This document shows, piece by piece, positions 13,012 through 19,149 of a stretch of 19,149 bases of DNA. This DNA is from Castellaniella sp. UBA6218. GTDB lineage: Bacteria; Pseudomonadota; Gammaproteobacteria; Burkholderiales; Burkholderiaceae_B. The stretch lies in contig DISE01000001.1 in NCBI GenBank assembly GCA_002421865.1, forward strand, positions 765-19,913, written 5' to 3'. The notes beneath the pieces are model-generated. The model was not told the DNA's origin and ran no database searches. It saw nothing but the letters and a program-made list of their open reading frames with translations. Position numbers and translations under genes: made by a program. Numbering within the stretch: position 1 is the first letter of the stretch; the number at the start of each line of letters is the position of its first letter.

Positions 13012-13449
13012 GTGTCCACTGGAGCCATCGCCGGTATCGGCACCGATCTGCTGCGGGTCGAGCGCATCGAGCGCATCCACGCGCGCCATGGCGACCGTTT
13101 CGTGCGCCGCATCCTGGGGCCTGAAGAACGGCTCGTGCACCAGCGCCGCCAGGCGCGCGATCCGCGTCGGGGCATCCTCTATCTGGCGACCCGTTTTGCG
13201 GCCAAGGAGGCCTTTTCCAAGGCCATCGGGCTGGGCATCCACATGCCCATGACCTGGTCGCGGGCGCAGATCCTGAACCGTCCCGGCGGAGCCCCCGAAA
13301 TCCGCCTGTCCGGCCCCCTGGCCGACTGGTACGCGGCCCGTTTCGGCCAGGCGCACGTGTCCATGACCGACGAGACCGATATGGTGGCGGCCTTCGTCGT
13401 GATCGAGGCGCTGCCGTCCGGGCCGCACTCCAAGGAAGACATCGCATGA
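13012..13449 (+). CDS. acpS: Holo-[acyl-carrier-protein] synthase
   Basis: This 145-residue enzyme transfers 4'-phosphopantetheine from CoA to acyl carrier protein for fatty-acid synthesis. The two family signatures are IAGIGTDLLRVERI with metal-binding Asp12, and ATRFAAKEAFSKAIGLGI with Glu66. A start at GTG 13012 is preceded by GGAG with good spacing. The family average is about 125 residues; here a few residues are added at the C-terminus. Its stop shares ATGA with the nagZ start, so the pair is translationally coupled. In many betaproteobacteria pdxJ precedes acpS; here orn does. Confidence 0.96.
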   Translation: MSTGAIAGIGTDLLRVERIERIHARHGDRFVRRILGPEERLVHQRRQARDPRRGILYLATRFAAKEAFSKAIGLGIHMPMTWSRAQILNRPGGAPEIRLSGPLADWYAARFGQAHVSMTDETDMVAAFVVIEALPSGPHSKEDIA

Positions 13450-14522
13450 CCTTGCCGCAGAACACGCATTCGGGCGGCCGCGCCGCCATGCCCCCGGGAC
13501 CCGTCATGGTCGATGTGGCCGGACTCGAGCTGACGGACGCCGAGCGCGCCCGTTTGCGACACCCTCAGGTCGGGGGCGTGATCCTGTTCGCGCGCAATTT
13601 CGCCGATCGGGCTCAGCTCGCCGCCTTGTGCGACGCGATCCACAGCGTGCGCGACGAACCCCTGCTGATCGCCGTGGACCATGAAGGCGGCCGGGTGCAG
13701 CGTTTCCGCACCGACGGCTTTACTCCGCTGCCGGCGATGCGGGTATTCGGCCAGTGGTACGACCGCGATCCCCAGGCCGCCCTGCATGCGGCCACCGAGA
13801 CCGGCTTCGTGCTGGCCAGCGAATTGCGGGCCTGCGGCGTGGATTTCAGCTTCACGCCCGTGCTGGACCTGGATTACGGGGTCAGCCAGGTGATCGGCAA
13901 CCGGGCGCTGCACGAGGACCCGGCCGCCGTGGCCCTGCTGGCCCGCGCGCTGGTCCAGGGCCTGTCCCAGGCGGGCATGGCGGCCTGCGGCAAGCATTTC
14001 CCAGGCCACGGCGCGGTGGCGGCCGATTCCCATCTGGCGATTCCCGTGGACGAGCGGCCGCTGGACGAGATCCTGGAGGCTGATGCGGCGCCGTACCGCT
14101 GGCTGGGCGACCTGACGTTGCCGGCCGTCATGCCGGCCCACGTCATCTATCCCCAGGTGGCGCCCGAGCCGGCGGGATTCTCGCGCCGCTGGGTCACCGA
14201 CATCCTGCGCGGCCAGTTCGAGTACGACGGCGTGGTGTTCTCGGACGACCTCACCATGGAAGGCGCGAGCGTGGCCGGCGACATCCGTGCCCGGGCGCTG
14301 GCCGCGCTGGCCGCGGGTTGCGACATGGTGCTGGTCTGCAATCGCCCCGACCTGGCCGATGAGCTGCTGGCGGCGCTGGCGGGCCGTCCTCTGGATCCCC
14401 AGGCCGTGCGCCGCATCCGACGGCTGATGCCGTCCCTGCCCGCGCCCGACTGGACGGGGCTGCTGTCCGATCCGAGATATCTCCGTGCCCGAAGCCTTCG
14501 ATCTGAAAACCTTTCTGTCTGA
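13446..14522 (+). CDS. nagZ: Beta-N-acetylglucosaminidase (cell-wall recycling)
   Basis: This 358-residue glycoside hydrolase family 3 enzyme removes N-acetylglucosamine from 1,6-anhydro-muropeptides in the cytoplasm. The signature KHFPGHG (183-189) followed by DSH (194-196) holds the His/Asp acid-base loop, and FSDDLTM holds the likely nucleophile Asp267. VDHEGGRVQRFR and FTPVLDLD are also conserved. The N-terminus starts with about 15 extra residues, so the true start might be Met15 or Met21; the ATGA overlap with acpS favours 13446. It overlaps uvrC by 38 bases at its 3' end. In other bacteria NagZ products induce AmpC; no ampC is seen here. Confidence 0.95.
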   Translation: MTLPQNTHSGGRAAMPPGPVMVDVAGLELTDAERARLRHPQVGGVILFARNFADRAQLAALCDAIHSVRDEPLLIAVDHEGGRVQRFRTDGFTPLPAMRVFGQWYDRDPQAALHAATETGFVLASELRACGVDFSFTPVLDLDYGVSQVIGNRALHEDPAAVALLARALVQGLSQAGMAACGKHFPGHGAVAADSHLAIPVDERPLDEILEADAAPYRWLGDLTLPAVMPAHVIYPQVAPEPAGFSRRWVTDILRGQFEYDGVVFSDDLTMEGASVAGDIRARALAALAAGCDMVLVCNRPDLADELLAALAGRPLDPQAVRRIRRLMPSLPAPDWTGLLSDPRYLRARSLRSENLSV

Positions 14523-16308
14523 CCTGCCGCATCTGCCGGGGGTCTATCGCCACATCGACGAACAGGGCGAGGTTCTGTACGTCGGCAAGGCGCGCGACCT
14601 GAAGCGGCGCGTCAGTTCGTATTTCCAGAAGTCCGGCCACGGCCCGCGCATCGAGCACATGCTGGCGCGCGTGGTGCGCACCGAGATCACGGTCACACGT
14701 ACCGAGGCCGAGGCACTGATCCTGGAAAACAACCTGATCAAGCGCCTCAAGCCCCGCTACAACATTCTGTTCCGGGACGACAAGTCCTACCCCTATCTGC
14801 ACATCACCGCGCACGAGGCCCCGCGCATCGTGTACTACCGGGGGAGCACTCACGGTCCGGGCCGGTTTTTCGGACCCTATCCCAATTCCTGGGCGGTGCG
14901 CGAGACCATCCAGATCCTTCAGAAAGTCTTTCGCCTGCGCACTTGCGAGGACAGCGTCTACGCCCACCGCACGCGCCCGTGCCTGCTGCACCAGATCGGC
15001 CGTTGCTCGGCGCCCTGTGTGAACCTGATCCCGCTGGAGGACTACAAGGCCGACGTCGAGCGCGCCATCCGCTTCCTGGAGGGCCGGGCGAGCGAGGTGT
15101 TGGAGGACATCGAGCGGCGCATGACCGCCGCCGCCGGACAACAGGATTTCGAGCAGGCCGCCGCGCTGCGCGACCAGATGCGTGCGCTGGCCAAAGTCCT
15201 GCAGCAGCAGACCATGGAACAGGTGGGCGACGACAGTGTCGACATCATCGTGGTGGAACAGGCGGGTGGCCGGGTGTGCGTCAATCTGGCGATGGTGCGG
15301 GCCGGTCGGCACCTGGGCGACAAGCCCCTGTTCCCCACCCAGGCGCAGGACGAGTCGGCCGGGGACGTGTTGAGCGCCTTCGTGGCCCAGCACTACGCCG
15401 ACAACCCGGCTCCACCCGTGCTGGTGTGTTCCCACCCTTTGTCCGATCCCGATCTGGCGCCGCTGCTGGCCGAACAGCATGGCCATCGCATCCGCGTGCT
15501 GACCCGGCCCCAGGGCGCGCGCCGCGCCTGGCTGGAACAGGCGCAGCGCAACGCCCGCATGGCGCTGGCGCAGCGCCTGTCCGAGTCCAGCGCGCGCGAG
15601 GCGCGCACGCGGGCGCTGGCCGTGGAACTGGACCTGGATACCGACGACGAGTCGCTCGACGCTCTGCACATCGAGTGTTTCGACATCAGTCACACGGCGG
15701 GCGAGGCCACCCAGGCGTCCTGTGTGGTGTACCGTCATCATGCCATGCAGTCCTCGTTGTATCGGCGTTTCAACATCGCCGGCATCGAGCCGGGCGACGA
15801 CTATGCCGCCATGCGTCAGGCGCTGACGCGGCGCTACGCGCGGGTGGCCGACGGCGAAGCGGAAATGCCCGATGTGGTGCTGATCGACGGCGGCGAGGGC
15901 CAGGTCGGGATCGCGCGCCAGGTCTTCGTCGAACTGGGGCTGGACGTCAGCCGCATCGTCGGCGTGAAGAAAGGCGACCACCGCAAGGTCGGCCTGGAAA
16001 CCCTGGTTTTCGTCGACGGCAGGCCTTCGGTGGCGCTCGGGGTGGAGTCCGCCGCCCTGATGCTGGTGGCGCAGATCCGCGACGAGGCTCACCGTTTCGC
16101 CATCACCGGCATGCGTGCCCGGCGTGCCAAGGCGCGCAACGTCTCGCGGCTGGAGGATATCGAGGGCGTGGGCAAGCAGCGGCGCCAGAATCTGCTGGCG
16201 CGCTTCGGCGGTTTCACCGGGGTGGTGGATGCCAGCATCGACGAATTGCGCAGCGTCGAGGGAATTTCTGAGGCCTTGGCCGAGCGCATCTACCATGCCC
16301 TGAGATAG
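14485..16308 (+). CDS. uvrC: UvrABC excinuclease subunit C
   Basis: This 607-residue nuclease makes both incisions in nucleotide excision repair. In order it has a GIY-YIG domain (GVYRHIDEQGEVLYVGKARDL within residues 19-41), a four-cysteine cluster region (CEDSVYAHRTRPC, then GRCSAPC), a UVR UvrB-binding motif (about 206-240), the RNase H-like nuclease domain (ECFDISHTAGE at 397-407 with Asp400, and DVVLIDGGEGQ), and two C-terminal helix-hairpin-helix motifs (about 555-607). GTG at 14485 lies inside nagZ; it gives the family N-terminus FLSDLPHLPGVY. There is no LexA box visible in front of it, so it looks constitutive with nagZ, unlike the SOS unit at 4854. Confidence 0.97.
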   Translation: MPEAFDLKTFLSDLPHLPGVYRHIDEQGEVLYVGKARDLKRRVSSYFQKSGHGPRIEHMLARVVRTEITVTRTEAEALILENNLIKRLKPRYNILFRDDKSYPYLHITAHEAPRIVYYRGSTHGPGRFFGPYPNSWAVRETIQILQKVFRLRTCEDSVYAHRTRPCLLHQIGRCSAPCVNLIPLEDYKADVERAIRFLEGRASEVLEDIERRMTAAAGQQDFEQAAALRDQMRALAKVLQQQTMEQVGDDSVDIIVVEQAGGRVCVNLAMVRAGRHLGDKPLFPTQAQDESAGDVLSAFVAQHYADNPAPPVLVCSHPLSDPDLAPLLAEQHGHRIRVLTRPQGARRAWLEQAQRNARMALAQRLSESSAREARTRALAVELDLDTDDESLDALHIECFDISHTAGEATQASCVVYRHHAMQSSLYRRFNIAGIEPGDDYAAMRQALTRRYARVADGEAEMPDVVLIDGGEGQVGIARQVFVELGLDVSRIVGVKKGDHRKVGLETLVFVDGRPSVALGVESAALMLVAQIRDEAHRFAITGMRARRAKARNVSRLEDIEGVGKQRRQNLLARFGGFTGVVDASIDELRSVEGISEALAERIYHALR

Positions 16309-16415
16309 GGACGCCCGCGTCCCGCCCTCCCTCGGGGCCCTGCGTGCCGCCGTGACGCGGGATGGGCCGGATGCGCGGGCGGCGGGCGGTTCCTTGGGGT
16401 AGTATTACGTTTATC

Positions 16416-16985
16416 ATGCCGCTCAATATCCCCATCGCCCTGACCTGGCTGCGCATCGCCATGATCCCCCTGATCGTGGGCCTGTACTATCTGCCCGATG
16501 CCTGGACCGCGTCGGGCTGGCGCGATTGCGCGGCGGCCATCGCCTTCATCGTGGCCGCCGTCACCGACTGGCTCGACGGCTGGCTGGCGCGGCGTTGGGA
16601 CCAGACCTCGGCCTTCGGCGCTTTTCTCGACCCCGTCGCGGACAAACTGATGGTGGTGGCTGCGCTGTTGATCCTGCTGAATCTGGGGCGCGTCGATCTG
16701 CTGATCGCCCTGGTCATCATCGGTCGTGAACTGACCATTTCCGCTCTGCGCGAATGGATGGCGAAGATCGGCGCCAGCAGCAGCGTGGCCGTGCACCGGC
16801 TGGGCAAATTCAAGACCGCCGCACAGATGATCGCCATTCCCTGCCTGTTGTACTGGCAGCCCCTGGAAGGCTTCTCCACCCGCATCGTGGGCGAAATCCT
16901 GATCATCGTCGCGGCCATCCTCACGGTCTGGTCGATGTGCTACTACCTGAAAAAGGCCTGGCCGGAGATCCGCGACCGCGCGTGA
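16416..16985 (+). CDS. pgsA: CDP-diacylglycerol--glycerol-3-phosphate 3-phosphatidyltransferase
   Basis: This 189-residue membrane enzyme makes phosphatidylglycerol phosphate, the precursor of phosphatidylglycerol and cardiolipin. The CDP-alcohol phosphotransferase motif D-G-x2-A-R-x8-G-x3-D-x3-D is perfect (Asp54, Gly55, Ala58, Arg59, Gly68, Asp72, Asp76). Hydrophobic segments lie near 8-26, 37-50, 77-100, 125-145 and 155-178. The ATG at 16416 gives MPLNIPIALTWLRI, the conserved N-terminus; no clear ribosome binding site precedes it. It follows uvrC after 107 bases that hold a long inverted repeat (16314-16321 with 16354-16361). No tRNA genes follow it, although they often do in other proteobacteria. 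Confidence 0.96.
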   Translation: MPLNIPIALTWLRIAMIPLIVGLYYLPDAWTASGWRDCAAAIAFIVAAVTDWLDGWLARRWDQTSAFGAFLDPVADKLMVVAALLILLNLGRVDLLIALVIIGRELTISALREWMAKIGASSSVAVHRLGKFKTAAQMIAIPCLLYWQPLEGFSTRIVGEILIIVAAILTVWSMCYYLKKAWPEIRDRA

Positions 16986-16998
16986 CCGCGTCGCGGTC

Positions 16999-17829
16999 CT
17001 ATTGCCGCAGCGTCCGCGTCTGTCCGATGTCGGTGGGCTGGAAATTTGCCCGCCAGGGGTTGATGTCCAGCCCGCCGCGCCGGGTGTAGCGCGCGTAGAC
17101 CAGCAGTTCCTCCGGCGCGCAGCGCGCCATGATTTCCCCGTAGATCTTTTCCACGCACAGTTCGTGGAATTCCTGGTGCTGGCGCAACGACACGACGTAG
17201 CGCAGCAGCCCGGCGTGGTCGATGCGCGGGCCTGCGTAGCGGATCTGCAGGCTGGCCCAGTCCGGCTGCCCGGTCACCGGGCAATTGGATTTCAGCAGTT
17301 CGGACACCAGAATCTCGCGCACGAACGGCGCGGGTTCCGACAGGACCAGGCGGTCGGGGCACGGCGTCTGGCCGGGTTCGAAATCCAGGTCCTGATCGTC
17401 GATGGAGGTGCCGCGCAGCGGCGCGCAGCTCAGTTCGAAAGCCGGCCGCACCGACAGGATCTCCACGTGCACGGGCTTGCCGCAAGCGCGGGACAGATCC
17501 GTATGCAGGCGTTGGCGGACGATGTCCGCATATTCGAAGCGTTCTTCGTTGTAGCTGTTCAGATAGAGCTTGAGCGACTTGGATTCGATCAGGCTGGGAC
17601 TGTCCATGGGGACGGTGAAGCGGCCGATCGCCACGACCGGCTTGCCCTTGCCGTTCAGCCAGGACAATTCGTAGGCGTTCCAGATATCGGCGCCATGGGC
17701 CGCCTGGGGCAGATCCAGCCCGGCGCGCGTGTCGGCGCGGGCGATCGGAAACAGCAAGGCCGGGTCGTAGCGCGTCGGGCCCGGGGTGGCGCGTCCCAGC
17801 GGGCTGGCGGAAAGGGCATCGGGATTCAT
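16999..17829 (-). CDS. queF: NADPH-dependent 7-cyano-7-deazaguanine reductase, long (unimodular-to-bimodular) form
   Basis: This 276-residue enzyme reduces preQ0 to preQ1 in queuosine synthesis, a tRNA modification. The catalytic cysteine is Cys183 in LKSNCPVTGQPDW with Asp190 nearby; the QueF NADPH motif ESKSLKLYLNS lies at 82-92; His222 and Glu223 (FHELCVEKI) bind substrate. About 275 residues matches the two-domain E. coli type, not the 150-residue Bacillus type. The start at 17829 lacks a clear ribosome binding site. It converges on pgsA with 13 bases between stops and is divergent from aceA across an AT-rich control region. The first residues (1-20) are Pro/Ser-rich and may be disordered. 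Confidence 0.96.
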   Translation of the reverse strand: MNPDALSASPLGRATPGPTRYDPALLFPIARADTRAGLDLPQAAHGADIWNAYELSWLNGKGKPVVAIGRFTVPMDSPSLIESKSLKLYLNSYNEERFEYADIVRQRLHTDLSRACGKPVHVEILSVRPAFELSCAPLRGTSIDDQDLDFEPGQTPCPDRLVLSEPAPFVREILVSELLKSNCPVTGQPDWASLQIRYAGPRIDHAGLLRYVVSLRQHQEFHELCVEKIYGEIMARCAPEELLVYARYTRRGGLDINPWRANFQPTDIGQTRTLRQ

Positions 17830-17869
17830 GCGCTCATTTTACCGCCGCGACCATCGAGCCCGGCGCAAG

Positions 17870-18069
17870 TTTTCACATGATGACATTTTCATTCCATGAT
17901 ATGAAAAACAAATGTTGCGCCGCATGCCGCGCATTTTCATTGTCAGAAATTTAATTTCATGACATGGAATATATATTATATGTAATTGATTTAAATAATA
18001 AAAATTTTCCGTCTTATATAAGATAGAAGTCATGTGTGCAGTGCATCATCGGCGTAGACTGTTTTTCAT
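17870..18069 (+). promoter_or_regulatory. AT-rich control region of aceA with repeated TTTTCAT elements
   Basis: This stretch is far more AT-rich than the rest of the window, especially 17941-18022. TTTTCAT-N8-ATGAAAA is a perfect 22-bp inverted repeat (17886-17907). CATTTTCATT occurs directly repeated at 17884-17893 and 17932-17941, and further TTTCAT or TTTTCA copies lie at 17870, 17955-17960 and 18063-18069. A -10-like TATAAG lies at 18017-18022. It divides queF from aceA. The repeated elements suggest one regulator with several sites, but I cannot name it. Confidence 0.55.
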
Positions 18070-18107
18070 CGATGACCGGTTTTTTTCTTCTTTTCAGGAG
18101 CACCATC

Positions 18108-19149
18108 ATGACTTCCCGCGAAACCGAAGTGCGCAATCTTCAACGCAGCTGGGCCGAGGACGCCCGGTGGCAAGGCATCAAGCGGGGCTATGGCGCCGAC
18201 GAAGTGGTGCGGCTGCGCGGCTCCGTGGTGGTGGAGCACACCCTGGCGCGTCGCGGCGCCGAGCGGCTGTGGGATCTGCTGCACACGGAAGATTTCGTCA
18301 ACGCGCTGGGTGCGCTCACCGGTAACCAGGCCATGCAGCAGGTCAAAGCCGGCCTGAAGGCCATCTACCTGTCGGGCTGGCAGGTGGCGGGCGATGCCAA
18401 CATCGCCGGTGAAATGTACCCTGACCAGTCGCTGTATCCGGCCAATTCCGTGCCCAGTGTGGTCAAGCGCATCAACAACACCCTGACGCGCTGCGATCAG
18501 ATCCAGTGGATGGAAGGCAAGAACCCGGGCGACGCCGGCTATGTCGATTATTTCGCCCCGATCGTGGCCGACGCCGAGGCCGGTTTCGGCGGCGTGCTCA
18601 ACGCTTTCGAGCTGATGAAGTCCATGATCGAGGCGGGCGCCGCCGGTGTGCACTTCGAGGACCAGCTGGCTTCCGTGAAGAAATGCGGCCACATGGGCGG
18701 CAAGGTGCTGGTGCCCACCCGCGAGGCCGTGGCCAAGCTGGTGTCGGCCCGTCTGGCGGCCGATGTGCTGAACGTGCCGACCTTGCTGGTGGCGCGCACC
18801 GATGCCGAGGCCGCGGATCTGCTGACCAGCAACATCGACGAGAACGACGCGCCCTTCGTCACCGGCGAGCGGACCGTGGAAGGCTTCTACCGCACCCGCG
18901 CCGGCCTGGACCAGGCGATCTCGCGTGGCCTGGCCTACGCGCCTTACGCCGATCTGATCTGGTGCGAGACCTCCACCCCCAATCTGGAATATGCGCGCAA
19001 GTTCGCCGAGGCGATCCACCGCCAGTTCCCGGGAAAGATGCTGGCCTACAACTGCTCGCCCTCGTTCAACTGGAAAAAGAACCTGGATGACGCCACGGTG
19101 GCCAAGTTCCAGCGCGAGCTGGGTGCCATGGGCTACAAGTTCCAGTTCA
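18108..19149 (+). CDS. aceA: Isocitrate lyase (partial, runs off the window)
   Basis: The first 347 codons are present of an expected 430 or so. The enzyme splits isocitrate into glyoxylate and succinate, the first step of the glyoxylate bypass for growth on acetate and fatty acids. The active-site loop KKCGHMGGKV is at 191-200 with Cys193; Asp155 (VADAEAGFGG) and the VHFEDQ stretch (Glu184, Asp185) are the metal- and substrate-binding residues. SGWQVAGDANIAGEMYPDQS and ARTDAEAADLLTSNID are also conserved. ATG at 18108 has CAGGAG (18095-18100) upstream. With etfA and an acyl-CoA dehydrogenase in the same window, fatty-acid carbon use is a plausible shared theme, though the genes are far apart. 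Confidence 0.97.
   Translation, partial: MTSRETEVRNLQRSWAEDARWQGIKRGYGADEVVRLRGSVVVEHTLARRGAERLWDLLHTEDFVNALGALTGNQAMQQVKAGLKAIYLSGWQVAGDANIAGEMYPDQSLYPANSVPSVVKRINNTLTRCDQIQWMEGKNPGDAGYVDYFAPIVADAEAGFGGVLNAFELMKSMIEAGAAGVHFEDQLASVKKCGHMGGKVLVPTREAVAKLVSARLAADVLNVPTLLVARTDAEAADLLTSNIDENDAPFVTGERTVEGFYRTRAGLDQAISRGLAYAPYADLIWCETSTPNLEYARKFAEAIHRQFPGKMLAYNCSPSFNWKKNLDDATVAKFQRELGAMGYKFQF

Noticed and set aside
14251..16296. A 681-residue open frame on the minus strand opposite nagZ and uvrC
   Set aside because: It is the antisense shadow of uvrC in GC-rich DNA; its translation is rich in His, Arg and Gln with no domain, while the plus strand encodes full UvrC motifs.
16309..16415. A terminator between uvrC and pgsA formed by CCCGCGTC (16314-16321) and GACGCGGG (16354-16361)
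   Set aside because: The inverted repeat is real, but the loop is 32 bases and there is no T run, so an intrinsic terminator is not supported.
16986..16998. tRNA genes after pgsA
   Set aside because: tRNAs often follow uvrC-pgsA in proteobacteria, but only 13 bases separate the pgsA and queF stops here.

Overview
The window is a dense, high-GC bacterial chromosome segment. Its gene content and protein style (etfA followed by a long acyl-CoA dehydrogenase, an orn/acpS/nagZ/uvrC/pgsA run, unimodular long-form QueF, an Alcaligenaceae-like L19) suggest a betaproteobacterium of the Burkholderiales, most likely Alcaligenaceae (Bordetella/Achromobacter/Castellaniella relatives). This assignment is from memory of these families, not from a search. 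No gene-free stretch exceeds 300 bases; the longest gaps are 17830-18107 (AT-rich aceA control region), 115-318 (repeats) and 4748-4940 (SOS control region). I saw no tRNA, rRNA, CRISPR array, IS element or prophage gene.

Layout. 1-4103 (+): the end of etfA, a 75-bp tandem repeat, a DmdC-type acyl-CoA dehydrogenase, a 1-Cys peroxiredoxin and ArgE. 4112-4747 (-): a VOC/glyoxalase-like protein. 4748-5740 (+): an intergenic region with two tandem LexA-type boxes drives a 115-residue Trp/Gly/Arg-rich protein ending in one membrane segment; its stop codon is embedded in an extended -10 promoter for rplS (L19, TTG start), which ends in a strong terminator. 5809-6549 (+): a Nudix CoA pyrophosphatase.

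6546-10136 (-) is a self-contained stress regulon: an ECF41-type sigma factor with a fused SnoaL-like domain, then an AhpD-like carboxymuconolactone decarboxylase, an NAD(P)-binding epimerase-like protein, a short-chain dehydrogenase and a secreted cupin. I find ECF41-type promoters, (T/C)GTCACA-N16-CGTC, in front of both the sigma gene and the AhpD-like gene. This supports autoregulation and a direct target operon. 10208-12344 (-): rsgA and an M48 membrane protease, overlapping.

12400-16985 (+): housekeeping run orn, acpS, nagZ, uvrC, pgsA with overlapping junctions. 16999-17829 (-): queF. 17830-19149 (+): a strongly AT-rich control region with repeated TTTTCAT elements, followed by isocitrate lyase (aceA), which runs off the window.

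The most promising unexplained element is the SOS-type unit at 4854-5288: a well-built LexA-repressed promoter in front of an unrecognised small membrane protein, a layout seen in SOS-induced division inhibitors and membrane toxins.
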